DNA of 64,000 bases. It comes from Cohaesibacter gelatinilyticus (lineage in GTDB: Bacteria > Pseudomonadota > Alphaproteobacteria > Rhizobiales > Cohaesibacteraceae). The notes under the pieces are model-generated. The model searched no databases, was not told where the DNA came from, and saw only the letters and a list, made by a program, of their open reading frames with translations. Where the stretch lies: positions 62,001 through 126,000 of the forward strand of contig NZ_OBEL01000008.1 of the NCBI RefSeq assembly GCF_900215605.1. The letters run 5' to 3'. Position numbers and translations under genes: made by a program. This document shows positions 45,164 to 54,539 of the stretch, piece after piece. Position 1 is the first letter of the stretch, and each line of letters begins with the position of its first letter.

Positions 45164-46254
45164 GAGCGATCCTTTCGTCTTGCAATGCCAAAGAGCGGGG
45201 CAGGGGAAGAAGGTTTCTTGTCAGGCTTGGAACCTTCGCCAACCGGCACACGATTATGGGTAAAGATCACCCGCTCCGCGGTCGCATTCTCGCTCAAACG
45301 CTTGGGTGTTGCTGCCTTTGACAGAGATGCCAGCGCCACGAACCATGCTTTTGGCATATCGGTAGGGAGGCCAACGGGGATGCCTGCAATCTTTGGTGTC
45401 TCGGCAAAAGAGTGGCCCGGCTCTTCGAAACCCGGTTCAGTGCAGGCAATGCAGGGATAGCCACCAGTGATGCAAGAGCCCGATCCATTCCAGGGACGGG
45501 AATTGCAGTCGCCTGCCGCCTGCGTGCCTTTACAGCCAAGATTTTCCATCATGCAGCCAAGATCGGCCAAACGCTCGGCACTGGCTTTATATTCATAAAA
45601 TTCATTGCGCGAGCAGCCATGATGGACCAGCGATCCCGCCATGGACAAGGGCCGGCCAAAGGCATCCAGATCCTGCGCTTTCATCTGATCGGAGCTGAGA
45701 TGGGCTAGCGTCTCGGTCACCCAGTCCGGATGAATGGGACAGCCAGGAATGTTGATTACCGGCAGCTCCAGATCCGAGCGATAATCACCACCCAGCAATC
45801 CCCCCGGCTTGTTGCCGTCAAAGGAAAGGCCGGTTGCCTCTACCTCATTCTCGCCTGCGGCCGTGATGCCGCCATAGGCCGCACAAGAGCCGATCGCCAC
45901 CACTTGAGACGCATGAATTGCAAGTTCGGAGATGATATCGCGCATGGGCTTGCCGCCAGTGCCCGCCATCAAATGATAGGCGCCGGTGCCATCTGGCCCA
46001 TTGATAACTGAGCCTTCCAGACAAAGAATATCCAGCTTCTGTTGACCAGACCGGATAGCCTCAATCAGATCAAGAACTTGCTGGCCGGTTTCCAATGATA
46101 GGGAAGGGTGCCAAAGCAGCTCGATATTGGCCGCTTCAAAGCTCGATAGCAGATCCGGGGCTTCCGCCCCAAAGAGCGAAAGAGAACAGCCACCGCAGCC
46201 GCCCGATTGCAGCCACAGCAGAGTTTTGGTCGATTTGGAAGACCGATCAGTCAT
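45160..46254 (-). CDS. hoxB: Regulatory [NiFe] hydrogenase small subunit (HoxB/HupU)
   Basis: Iron-sulfur subunit of the H2 sensor, 364 residues. It begins directly with LLWLQSGGCGGCSLSLFG and has no Tat leader, so it stays in the cytoplasm. Further cluster ligands are in IGSCAAYGGI, NIPGCPIHPDW and the CNSRPWNGSGSCITGGYPC region. A C-terminal basic tail (GIARRKDRS) follows. ATG 46254 has AGGAGGGC just upstream and overlaps hoxJ by eight bases. Confidence 0.95.
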   Translation of the reverse strand: MTDRSSKSTKTLLWLQSGGCGGCSLSLFGAEAPDLLSSFEAANIELLWHPSLSLETGQQVLDLIEAIRSGQQKLDILCLEGSVINGPDGTGAYHLMAGTGGKPMRDIISELAIHASQVVAIGSCAAYGGITAAGENEVEATGLSFDGNKPGGLLGGDYRSDLELPVINIPGCPIHPDWVTETLAHLSSDQMKAQDLDAFGRPLSMAGSLVHHGCSRNEFYEYKASAERLADLGCMMENLGCKGTQAAGDCNSRPWNGSGSCITGGYPCIACTEPGFEEPGHSFAETPKIAGIPVGLPTDMPKAWFVALASLSKAATPKRLSENATAERVIFTHNRVPVGEGSKPDKKPSSPAPLFGIARRKDRS

Positions 46255-47722
46255 CACTGCCCTCCTGCTCTTTTGATGCTGAAGAGGGTTTAGGCTTGAT
46301 CGGCAAAGTCAGGGTGAAACAGGCGCCACCATCTTCGTGATTGCTTCCTGCGAGAGAACCGCCCATTTCTTCGGCCAGATTGTAACTTACATAAAGACCA
46401 AGCCCGGTGCCCTGTCCGATCGGGCGGGTGGTATAGAAAGGCTCGAAAATACGAGCCAGATCGCCTTCCGATATGCCATGCCCATTGTCACGAACGGACA
46501 AGGCTATCTGATCCTTCTCATCACCTACGCCTGCACACGCGATATGCAGACTGGATTGAATGGCATTGGCAGATCCCTCACCGTCCATCGCGTCGATGGC
46601 ATTTTGCACCAGATTGACAAGGATTTGATGCACATAGCCTTTTTTGGCCGAAAGGCACAATGTCCCGTCGCATTCAATCACCAGATCAGGGTTGACCTTG
46701 GCACCGCGAAACACCCAATTGGTGGCGGTTTCAATCACACCACGCAGCGCAAATTCCTCTGGTGCTTCCTTTTGTGAGGATGAGAAGCGACGGAGTTCCT
46801 GCACAATATCGCTGACCCGCTCTGCCCCTTCCAACGTACCTTCGCATAGCGGCAGAATGTCGTCCATGATGCGCTTGATGCCGAGCTTGCGGCGCAATTC
46901 GGCCAGCTCCGCATTCTGGCTCTTGGCTTCCACTTCGTGCAAATAGCGAGTGATGCGCTCGCCATAAGTCTTCAGCGCATGCATGTTGCCAAAGACAAAG
47001 CTGATGGGATTGTTCAACTCATGGGCAACGCCTGCCACCAAACGACCAAGCGCCGCCATTTTTTCCGAGAAAACAAGCTGTTGCTGAGCTTCACGCAACG
47101 TGTGATGGGCTTCATCCAGCTCGCGATAGGCTTTTTGCAGCTCACCCAATGGCCGCCCGATCAGTACCAATCCAACCATATTGCCTTGATGGTCAAAGCG
47201 TGGGGAGCAATTGATGGACAGCGGCACGGCGTTGCCTTGGCAATCCACCACCGCCACCTCGCAGTCGGAAATAGGCGAGGAACTCGACAAGCGTTCCGCC
47301 ATTTGGCTCAATAGATCACTATTCTCGGAAGAGAGGATATTACCAAGAGATTGCCCCAACAGACTATGCTCGGCAAAACCGGTCAATTCCTCCAGGGCTG
47401 CATTGGTTTGCTGGATGCGGCCATGACGATCACAAACAATCAGCACATCGGTCATGGAGGACAGCACGCTGGAAATGAAGAACTGCGCTTCTTCCAACGC
47501 GGCATTCTTTTCTTCCAGCTCGGTCTGGCTTTCCACCAGCTCCGCATAGACGCTATCCATTTTCTGGATCACATCAATCCAAGTCGCCTCATCAGCATCA
47601 GGCATGGCAAAACTTCCATCCTCTCCCAATTGTGCGCCTCCCAGCTGGGTTTGAAGAGGCGAGGAAGTGGAAAGCGGAGTGACATCAGAGTTGGACCCGT
47701 CCTTGCCGGGATGATGTGCCAT
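46247..47722 (-). CDS. hoxJ: Hydrogen-responsive histidine kinase HoxJ/HupT
   Basis: Soluble sensor kinase that couples the H2 sensor to HoxA. The 491 residues contain a coiled start, a PAS domain (FISSVLSSMTDVLIVCDRHG onward), the phospho-accepting histidine in VAGVAHELNNPISFV near 233, the N box LVNLVQNAIDAM and the G box VRDNGHGIS. No membrane helix is seen. In this family the kinase inactivates HoxA/HupR by phosphorylation when H2 is absent. It lies between hoxA and hoxB. Confidence 0.93.
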   Translation of the reverse strand: MAHHPGKDGSNSDVTPLSTSSPLQTQLGGAQLGEDGSFAMPDADEATWIDVIQKMDSVYAELVESQTELEEKNAALEEAQFFISSVLSSMTDVLIVCDRHGRIQQTNAALEELTGFAEHSLLGQSLGNILSSENSDLLSQMAERLSSSSPISDCEVAVVDCQGNAVPLSINCSPRFDHQGNMVGLVLIGRPLGELQKAYRELDEAHHTLREAQQQLVFSEKMAALGRLVAGVAHELNNPISFVFGNMHALKTYGERITRYLHEVEAKSQNAELAELRRKLGIKRIMDDILPLCEGTLEGAERVSDIVQELRRFSSSQKEAPEEFALRGVIETATNWVFRGAKVNPDLVIECDGTLCLSAKKGYVHQILVNLVQNAIDAMDGEGSANAIQSSLHIACAGVGDEKDQIALSVRDNGHGISEGDLARIFEPFYTTRPIGQGTGLGLYVSYNLAEEMGGSLAGSNHEDGGACFTLTLPIKPKPSSASKEQEGSDD

Positions 47723-47757
47723 TGCCTTATCTTGATCCTTGGTCCTGATTTACGAAC

Positions 47758-49329
47758 TTAGCCCTTGTCTTGTGCCGAGCTCAGTTTGGTCGTTTGTCTG
47801 ACGCTCTTGGCAGATTTGGATGTCTGCTGATCTACAAGTTCACCGTCATCATCATCCTGACCGTTTACGTCCAATTGTTCAACCTTTTCCAGACCATAGC
47901 GTTCCAGCTTGCCGCGCAAGCCGACACGAGAGAGGCCCAACTCCTTGGCGGCTTTGGATTTGTTCCAGCGATGGCGGATCATGGTTTCATGCAGAACCCG
48001 CGCTTCCAGCTGTTCAATCCGGTCTTTCAGCGAGCCATTGAATTCGGACAGGATGGCCATTTCATCCTTGTCCTCTTCTGGTGCTGCATGCACCACGCGA
48101 GGAGATAGCAATTCCGAGCCAAGAAGGGCGTTATCTGGTGCCATCACCAGCATGCGCTGGATCTCGTTCTGCATTTCTCGTACGTTGCCCGGCCATTGAT
48201 AGCGGCGCATGCAATCGACCGCTTCCGGCGTGAAACCCTTGGCGTCCTTGCCAAGCTCTTTCACGGCTTGCCTCAGCAAATGATCAGCCAGGGCCGGAAC
48301 GTCGCCAGCACGTTCACGCAGTGGCGGCATGGTCACCACAATGCCAGCCATTCGAAAATAAAGGTCCTTTCGGAAGCGCTCCATGCGCACTTCCTCATCC
48401 ATATCGCGGTTGGTGGCAGCGATCACGCGCACATCCACCTTGCGGGTCTTGTTCGAGCCAACGGGGCGAATTTCGCCTTCCTGCAAGACGCGCAGCAATT
48501 TCACCTGAAAACTCGGTGTGACTTCGCCGATTTCATCAAGGAAGATGGTACCACCATCGGCCCGTTCAAACAGACCGATATGATCTTCCACCGCACCGGT
48601 AAAGGCTCCACGCTTATGGCCAAACAGCTCGCTTTCCAGCAATTCGTCAGACAGCGCGCCGCAATTCTCGACCACGAACGGTTTGTTCCAGCGCAGGGAA
48701 TTATAATGCAGCGATCGGGCGGCCAATTCCTTGCCGGTGCCAGACTCGCCCATGATCAGGACGGGCAGATCAAAGGCCGCTATCTGACGCAAGGTCTGGC
48801 AAACCCCATTCATCGGGCTTTGCTTGGCGCGAATGATACCGTCTTCATCATTATAGCGGTCTTTGAGGCGTGCCCGGCGGCTCTCAATGGTGCTTTCCGC
48901 TGTCTTGTCCAACATCCGCAGCTCAATGGCCAACAACTCATTCTGGCGCTGAAGCTCGAACATTTTCGATGCATTTTTAAGCACTTGCATCAATTCGTCC
49001 GGCCGCCAAGGCTTGGTGATATATTGATAGATCCCGGCTTCATTCAGCCCGGTAATGATATCACCTGCGTCGGTATAGCCGGAAATGATGATCCGGATCA
49101 CCTCTGGCCAGCGCTCTCGAACACGGGTCAGGAATTGCACGCCGGTCTCTTCCGGCATGCGCTGATCACAAAGGATGATCTGCACCCATTCCTGTTCCAG
49201 AATCTTTTCAGCTTCAGCGGCACTGGTGGCGGTGCGCACATCGAAATCAGCAAAGAGATTGCGCTCCAGCGATTCCAGAGAGCGGACTTCATCGTCAACA
49301 ATCAAAATGGTTGGAAGACTTTCACTCAT
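47758..49329 (-). CDS. hoxA: Sigma-54-dependent response regulator HoxA/HupR
   Basis: Activates the hydrogenase promoter with sigma-54 RNA polymerase. The 523 residues comprise a receiver domain with Asp55 in IILCDQRMP, an AAA+ domain with GESGTGKE near 195 and GAFTGA near 243, and a Fis-type helix-turn-helix (NKSKAAKELGLSRVGLRGKL). A polar tail of about 35 residues rich in Asp, Ser and Lys follows the DNA-binding domain, longer than usual. The start overlaps the hypX stop (TGATG). Its target promoter should lie upstream of hupS, outside the window. Confidence 0.95.
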   Translation of the reverse strand: MSESLPTILIVDDEVRSLESLERNLFADFDVRTATSAAEAEKILEQEWVQIILCDQRMPEETGVQFLTRVRERWPEVIRIIISGYTDAGDIITGLNEAGIYQYITKPWRPDELMQVLKNASKMFELQRQNELLAIELRMLDKTAESTIESRRARLKDRYNDEDGIIRAKQSPMNGVCQTLRQIAAFDLPVLIMGESGTGKELAARSLHYNSLRWNKPFVVENCGALSDELLESELFGHKRGAFTGAVEDHIGLFERADGGTIFLDEIGEVTPSFQVKLLRVLQEGEIRPVGSNKTRKVDVRVIAATNRDMDEEVRMERFRKDLYFRMAGIVVTMPPLRERAGDVPALADHLLRQAVKELGKDAKGFTPEAVDCMRRYQWPGNVREMQNEIQRMLVMAPDNALLGSELLSPRVVHAAPEEDKDEMAILSEFNGSLKDRIEQLEARVLHETMIRHRWNKSKAAKELGLSRVGLRGKLERYGLEKVEQLDVNGQDDDDGELVDQQTSKSAKSVRQTTKLSSAQDKG

Positions 49330-51065
49330 CAGGTTCCATATCCCTTATGTGTTGAACGATGGGCCGCACCAGATTGATAGCGCTTGTCCCGATGGCGCGC
49401 CAGAGTGATTGGCGTGCGCGATTTGGCTATGTTATGGACAAAATTATAGCGAGCAACATGATAAGAGGGGTCAAAGCCAAAGAAATTGCCCCGCATACGC
49501 GTCAATTCTTCCTCACGATAGGTGCTGAGCGGCTTGATCGCTTCATCTTCGCGGCGCTGTTTGATCTTCTTGTCAATCAGATTGGACCAAACATTCGCCT
49601 CACAAAGCTGCATGACCTGCTCATCCACTTCGCTGGCAAAAAACGCGCGATTGTTACTGAGCACCTTGTCAGCCAATCCAAGCATCGCAGCTTCATCCGC
49701 GCCCATGGGCAGACGTTGCTCGGCTATACGATTGGCATTCTCTTCGCCAGCATAGCGAGGCAGCAGATAGGTCCAAAATTCAGAACCATAGAGATTGCCC
49801 ATATCCTTGTAATGAGGATTGAGGATCACGCCATCACGCAACCAGACCTGATCACAGGCACGCGCCAAAAACACTCCACCAGCCCCGGCATTGCCATGCA
49901 TGACTGCAACGGTCAGATGACTTTCGGTGCGAATGATGGCCTCGGCCAGATCATCAATGGCATTGATGTTCCGCCAGCTCTCATTCGCAGCATCATTTGA
50001 TGCCTCGATCACATTGAGATGCATGCCATTGGACCAGAAATCCGGCCCGCCATGCAGTACAATCACCTTGCTGTCCTGTTGGGCAGCCTCCCGATAAGCT
50101 GCCAACAGATCTTCGCATTCGCTGGTCGACATGGCACCATTGTAAAACGGGAAATGCAGATGGGTGACATCTCCGATCCGATGCGAACAAATCGTCGGAT
50201 AACCGCCAACTTCGCTCAGCTCTTTGTCCAAATCCGCTTCCAGCACCAGTGCAGCTGGCAGTTTGAAGCCATGCTCACCGTGGGGATCGCGCATATGCCC
50301 AATCCAAAGCGCTCCATCCTTGGTCTTGCGGCAAAGTGCAAAACCGCTTTTGGCAATCACAGCCCCTGGTGCTGCATTCAATATCAGAAGCGCCTCATCT
50401 GAAACACGATGAGCATCATAGAGATAAAGCGAGCGACCAAAGAATCCATCTTGCGCACCGGGCACACCATCAGCTGAGCGGATCTTGCGCAGAATTGTTT
50501 CGCTGTCATCCTTTTTCCAATCGATCACCCGGTCTTTATGGCGAATGGCCGGCTGAAGGTTGCCAGTCACATCCTCGTCTTGTTTTGATAAACGGCGAGG
50601 GGAAGCCTCACCTGCCTCAATCCGCTTCAAAGCATCTTTGACGCTGGCAACCGCAATATCGCTGATCTCACTACGATAGAGGCTGGATTTTGGGCGCTCT
50701 GCCATGGCAAAGGAACGGCTTTCCCAAACAGGACCACCATCCATTTCCTCCTCAGCCTGCAAAAGTGTTGCACCCCAATGGCTCTCGCCTTTCAGGATGG
50801 CCCAATCGAGGGCGGAGGGCCCTTTGTCCCCCAACGGTCCGGGATGCAGGATCAGGCAGCGGGTGTTTTCCCAGATATCGCGCGGAATGGCGCGTTTTAG
50901 ATAAGGAGCCAGAACCAGATCAGGTTGAAACAGCTTGATGGCCTCGCGTGTATTGTCATCATGGATATCAAATTCGATGCTCACCTCATGGCCAAGCGCT
51001 TCCAGCTCCACAAACAAACGCTGGGAGAGCGCATTGAAACCATGAATGAACAACAGAATTCTCAT
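49329..51065 (-). CDS. hypX: HypX/HoxX, CO ligand synthesis for the NiFe site
   Basis: Supplies the CO ligand under aerobic conditions from a formyl group carried by tetrahydrofolate. The 578 residues fuse an N-terminal formyl-THF transfer domain (LILHPGPLGDKGPSALDWAI, then GATLLQAEEEMDGGPVWESR) with a C-terminal enoyl-CoA hydratase-like domain (VIVLHGGPDFWSNGMHLNVI), where CO is released from formyl-CoA in studied homologues. Its presence indicates hydrogenase maturation in air. It follows the nickel permease gene by 18 bases. Confidence 0.93.
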   Translation of the reverse strand: MRILLFIHGFNALSQRLFVELEALGHEVSIEFDIHDDNTREAIKLFQPDLVLAPYLKRAIPRDIWENTRCLILHPGPLGDKGPSALDWAILKGESHWGATLLQAEEEMDGGPVWESRSFAMAERPKSSLYRSEISDIAVASVKDALKRIEAGEASPRRLSKQDEDVTGNLQPAIRHKDRVIDWKKDDSETILRKIRSADGVPGAQDGFFGRSLYLYDAHRVSDEALLILNAAPGAVIAKSGFALCRKTKDGALWIGHMRDPHGEHGFKLPAALVLEADLDKELSEVGGYPTICSHRIGDVTHLHFPFYNGAMSTSECEDLLAAYREAAQQDSKVIVLHGGPDFWSNGMHLNVIEASNDAANESWRNINAIDDLAEAIIRTESHLTVAVMHGNAGAGGVFLARACDQVWLRDGVILNPHYKDMGNLYGSEFWTYLLPRYAGEENANRIAEQRLPMGADEAAMLGLADKVLSNNRAFFASEVDEQVMQLCEANVWSNLIDKKIKQRREDEAIKPLSTYREEELTRMRGNFFGFDPSYHVARYNFVHNIAKSRTPITLARHRDKRYQSGAAHRSTHKGYGT

Positions 51066-51083
51066 AATCCTGATCCAGTTCCC

Positions 51084-51836
51084 TTAAGATAGAGCTTGCA
51101 GGCCTTCCAGCACGGCCGGGCCGGTTTCCATCATCACCGCTACGCCAATGTAAATGGCAAGACAGGCAGACGCAGCTTGAATGGCAACAAAAAAGCGGCC
51201 CACCAGCTTTTCGCTGCGCCCCTTGCTGCCCAAATTGAGCGGCCAGGAAATGGCGTAGGTTAGCAAGCCCATGCCAGCAACCGATCCAAGGCCAAAAACA
51301 AGCACATACAGCATTGCAGCCATGGCATCTTGTGTGGCAGCGGCGACAATCACCAAAAGAGCGGCGGAGCCTGCAAGACCATGCACCAAGCCGATGCTAT
51401 AAGCTTTCAGCGAAAAGCCGCTTTTATGCTCGTGGGTATGGGCTGAGGGAGCCGAATGATCCTTGGATCCTTCATGCGCATGGCTGTGGGCATGAAGATG
51501 AGCCTTGCCATCACCATGATCATGCACATGGAAATGTACCTTTGAGCGCCGAAGCTTCATTGCTACCTGAATACCAAGACCCACCAGCATGATGCCAACG
51601 AAGAATTCCAGGCTGGACGCCAGAAAGTCACTGAGCACAAAACCAAAGACAATCACGACAGCGCTGAGCAGGAAGAGCGTGGTGGTATGGCCCAAGCCCC
51701 AGGAAGCGCCAAGAAAAGCCAATCTTTTGGAGCTTGGCTTGCCAGAGGTCGCCATGGCACCGACCGCCGCCAGATGGTCAGCTTCCAATGCGTGGCTCAT
51801 ACCAATCAAAAATCCCAGAAGCAGAAACGAAATCAT
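51084..51836 (-). CDS. Nickel/cobalt permease-like protein with His-rich loop
   Basis: Membrane protein of 250 residues with six hydrophobic segments, related to the HoxN/UreH type metal permeases. The first helix carries HALEADH, matching the HxxxxDH signature of nickel-cobalt transporters. A cytoplasmic loop of about 45 residues is packed with histidine (HFHVHDHGDGKAHLHAHSHA), fit to bind Ni2+. Its place between hypE and hypX argues for nickel supply to the hydrogenase. Not the standard HupE family by sequence; exact subfamily not certain. Confidence 0.85.
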   Translation of the reverse strand: MISFLLLGFLIGMSHALEADHLAAVGAMATSGKPSSKRLAFLGASWGLGHTTTLFLLSAVVIVFGFVLSDFLASSLEFFVGIMLVGLGIQVAMKLRRSKVHFHVHDHGDGKAHLHAHSHAHEGSKDHSAPSAHTHEHKSGFSLKAYSIGLVHGLAGSAALLVIVAAATQDAMAAMLYVLVFGLGSVAGMGLLTYAISWPLNLGSKGRSEKLVGRFFVAIQAASACLAIYIGVAVMMETGPAVLEGLQALS

Positions 51837-51878
51837 CTTCCAACCTTGTCTTAAATCCAGGCACCTTAGGCTCAGGGC

Positions 51879-51954
51879 CTAGTCACCCGAATCTAAAGTT
51901 CGTCACATTGAGCCGTGAGCACCGAACGAACTTTAGATTCAAAAGGGTGACTAG
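51879..51954. repeat. Bulged palindrome 1 between hypE and nickel permease
   Basis: Outer arms CTAGTCACCC and GGGTGACTAG (10 bp) and inner arms GAATCTAAAGTTCG and CGAACTTTAGATTC (14 bp) are perfect. They are separated by a four-base bulge (AAAA) in the right arm. The 24-base loop has a small TCAC/GTGA stem. It pairs structurally with the next element, which has the same 10-4-14 plan in mirror image. Confidence 0.8.
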
Positions 51955-51967
51955 CAAATATATGTTT

Positions 51968-52044
51968 CTAGTGTGGTTTTCGGAATTGAAATAGGCAAAC
52001 GAACTTGCAGATAAATGATACCTATTTCAATTCCACCACACTAG
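51968..52044. repeat. Bulged palindrome 2, overlapping the hypE stop
   Basis: Outer arms CTAGTGTGGT and ACCACACTAG (10 bp) and inner arms GGAATTGAAATAGG and CCTATTTCAATTCC (14 bp) are perfect. A four-base bulge (TTTC) is in the left arm and the loop is 25 bases. The last CTAG contains the hypE stop codon (TAG on the minus strand). Confidence 0.8.
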
Positions 52045-53099
52045 CAAATGCGCGGCAATTGCTCACCGGCCAGCCAATCAACGATGCGCTGTCCGCCAAA
52101 GACGGTTTCCATGGTCACAAAGCTATGCTCATCTTCGACCACTTCGCCGATGATGGCAGCATCCTGCCCCTTTGGATGAGCGCGCATCACATTCAGCAGC
52201 TTTTCTGCCTGATCAGCAGGGCAAATGGCAATCAATTTGCCCTCATTGGCCACATAAAGCGGATCCAGTCCCAGCAATTCACATGCTGCATGCACTTCTG
52301 GTCGCACCGGAATGGCTTCTTCTTGCAGTCGCATACCGGTAGAGGATTGCTGCGCCAGCTCATTCAGGGTCGAGGCCACACCACCGCGCGTCGGGTCACG
52401 CATACAGCGAATTTCCGGAACTTCGCGCACCATATCGGCCACCAAGTCATGCAAAGGCTGGCTATCAGAAGCTATGCTCGTCTCAAATTCGAGATTTTCA
52501 CGGCTCGACATGATGGCCACGCCATGATCGCCGATATAGCCGCTGACCAAAATCTTGTCGCCCGGTTGAACCTGATCACCTGACAATATCAGTCCATCGG
52601 GCACAATCCCAATGCCGGTGGTTGAGATGAAAACCCCATCGCCTTTGCCTTTTTCAACGACCTTGGTATCGCCAGTGACAATCGGAGTTCCGGTCTCCTC
52701 GGCTGCTTTCGCCATTGACGCAACAATCTTGTCGAGATCCGCCAATGGGAAACCTTCTTCCAAAATAAAGGAAGCCGAAAGATAGAGCGGCTTTGCGCCA
52801 GACATCACCACGTCATTGACTGTGCCATGAACGCTGAGCGATCCGATATCACCACCGGGAAAGAAGAGAGGCGAGACCACATGACCATCGGTGCTCATCA
52901 CCATGCGGCCAGCAGGTACCGAGAAAGCTGCCTGATCATTGCCTTGCGCCAATAATTCATTGTCCAGATGACTGGCAAACAGCTCTTCAATCAATTGCGC
53001 CATGGCCCGTCCGCCAGAGCCATGGGTCATGTCCACGCGACCCTTTTTGATATTCAGCCGCATGGGAAAGCGTTTCGAGCCGGGTTTTCTTTGCAACAT
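52041..53099 (-). CDS. hypE: HypE, cyanide ligand synthesis
   Basis: Dehydrates the carbamoyl group on its C-terminal cysteine to make the cyanide ligands. The 352 residues begin with an AIR-synthase-like domain (VDMTHGSGGRAMAQLIEELF) with ATP-binding stretches such as VTGDTKVVEKGKGDGVFI, and end in PRIC, whose last residue is the reactive cysteine. ATG 53099 has AAAGGAA upstream; a longer frame from 53261 lies inside hypD and is rejected. The stop codon lies in the arm of a palindrome. Confidence 0.96.
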   Translation of the reverse strand: MLQRKPGSKRFPMRLNIKKGRVDMTHGSGGRAMAQLIEELFASHLDNELLAQGNDQAAFSVPAGRMVMSTDGHVVSPLFFPGGDIGSLSVHGTVNDVVMSGAKPLYLSASFILEEGFPLADLDKIVASMAKAAEETGTPIVTGDTKVVEKGKGDGVFISTTGIGIVPDGLILSGDQVQPGDKILVSGYIGDHGVAIMSSRENLEFETSIASDSQPLHDLVADMVREVPEIRCMRDPTRGGVASTLNELAQQSSTGMRLQEEAIPVRPEVHAACELLGLDPLYVANEGKLIAICPADQAEKLLNVMRAHPKGQDAAIIGEVVEDEHSFVTMETVFGGQRIVDWLAGEQLPRIC

Positions 53100-53109
53100 G
53101 GCTTTTCCT

Positions 53110-54249
53110 TTATGCGACCTGGTTTTGTGCCAACCGGAACCGGCCATAGCTCCAATAGGCGGCGCAGGAGCCCTCTGATGAAACCATGCAGGAGCCTTGC
53201 GGATTGTCCGGCGTACAGACCGTTCCGAACAATTTGCAATCCGTTGGTTTCTTGGCACCACGCAGAATGGCCGGGCATTCGCACGCTTTCACATCCTGCC
53301 CCTTGGATTTTGTAAGATCAAAGCGGCGCTCGGCATCAAAGGCGGCATAGCATTCACGAATTTGCAGAGCGCTGTAGGGCACATCACCAAGACCGCGCCA
53401 TTCGAAGCTACGACGCAGCTCGAACACTTCCTGCACGAGAGACTGCGCCTTGAGATTGCCCTCTGGCGTTACCACCCGGCTATATTCATTTTCCACCTCG
53501 AAGCGGCCTTCATTGACCTGACGGATCAGCATCAAGGTGGCTTGCATCACATCCAGGGGCTCAAAGCCCGCAATCACCACAGGCTTTTGAAATTCTTGCG
53601 CAAAATAGTCATAGGGCTGACTGCCGATGATGGAGGAAACATGAGAGGGCCCAAGGAAGCCATCAATGGAAACAGCGCCGAAATCACGCAAATCCGGGGC
53701 CTGCAGAATATGCTGAATGGCAGCTGGGGTCAGGACATGATTGCAAAAGACCGAGAAATTCTCCAAGCCCAAGGCCTGTGCCTGCTTGATAGCAACAGCG
53801 GAAGGCGGGGTGGTGGTCTCGAACCCAATGGCGAAAAACACCACCTGACGATCAGGATTGTCCTGCGCAATCTTCAAGGCATCCTGCGTGGAATAAACCA
53901 TACGGATATCAGCGCCGTCAGCCTTGGCCTTGATCAGACTGCGCTTCTTGCTGGCCGGCACGCGCATCATGTCGCCATAGCTGCAGATGATCGCATCATG
54001 GCGCTCGGCCAGTTCAATGGCAGCATCAATGCGCGGGATCGGCAAGACGCAAACCGGACAGCCGGGACCATGGACGAATTGCACATTGTCCGGCATCAGA
54101 TCCTGAACGCCATAGCGAAAAATTGCGTGCGTATGTCCACCGCAGAACTCCATGACATGATAGGAGCGGTTGGGGTCAACCGTGCGGGCAATTTCGGTTG
54201 CCAGTTTCTTGGCACCGTCCTTGGAGCGGAATTCGTCGACATATTTCAT
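53110..54249 (-). CDS. hypD: HypD, Fe(CN)2CO assembly scaffold
   Basis: Works with HypC to assemble the Fe(CN)2CO group. The 379 residues hold the conserved motifs MEFCGGHTHAIFRYG, HGPGCPVCVLP and FAIGFETTTPPSA, and the C-terminal 4Fe-4S ligands in CKLFGTVCTPDNPQGSC. It overlaps hypC by four bases and is followed by hypE after 10 bases. Confidence 0.96.
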   Translation of the reverse strand: MKYVDEFRSKDGAKKLATEIARTVDPNRSYHVMEFCGGHTHAIFRYGVQDLMPDNVQFVHGPGCPVCVLPIPRIDAAIELAERHDAIICSYGDMMRVPASKKRSLIKAKADGADIRMVYSTQDALKIAQDNPDRQVVFFAIGFETTTPPSAVAIKQAQALGLENFSVFCNHVLTPAAIQHILQAPDLRDFGAVSIDGFLGPSHVSSIIGSQPYDYFAQEFQKPVVIAGFEPLDVMQATLMLIRQVNEGRFEVENEYSRVVTPEGNLKAQSLVQEVFELRRSFEWRGLGDVPYSALQIRECYAAFDAERRFDLTKSKGQDVKACECPAILRGAKKPTDCKLFGTVCTPDNPQGSCMVSSEGSCAAYWSYGRFRLAQNQVA

Positions 54250-54491
54250 TGTGCGGCCTCCTCATCAGCGGATACCAATCCGGCCTCATTCATCAGCTCC
54301 AGCGTCTTTTGCGCCTCGCTGGGGCTGATGGTATTGAGCGCATAGCCCACATGGACCAGCACGAAATCGCCAACTTTCACCCCATCGACAAGCGCGAGGG
54401 AAATCTGCTTCTTGACCCCTTCCAGCGACACGGTGCCCATATCGCTTGCCTCATCAATGGCAATCAATTCTGCGGGTAATGCCAAACACAT
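54246..54491 (-). CDS. hypC: HypC, hydrogenase maturation chaperone
   Basis: Small chaperone that carries the iron precursor and binds the large subunit. The 81 residues start MCLALPAELIAID, with the essential Cys2. The longer frame that begins at 54536 would put this cysteine inside, so the start at 54491 is chosen. It overlaps hypD. HupF in this locus is its paralogue. Confidence 0.95.
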   Translation of the reverse strand: MCLALPAELIAIDEASDMGTVSLEGVKKQISLALVDGVKVGDFVLVHVGYALNTISPSEAQKTLELMNEAGLVSADEEAAQ

Positions 54492-54539
54492 GATTTTGGT
54501 CCTTTTCTGCCTGACTGGTCCTTCAGGCGGGGTCAAACT

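Noticed and set aside
53100-53261. Upstream extension of hypE
   Set aside because: It lies within hypD, has no family similarity, and a good ribosome site precedes 53099.
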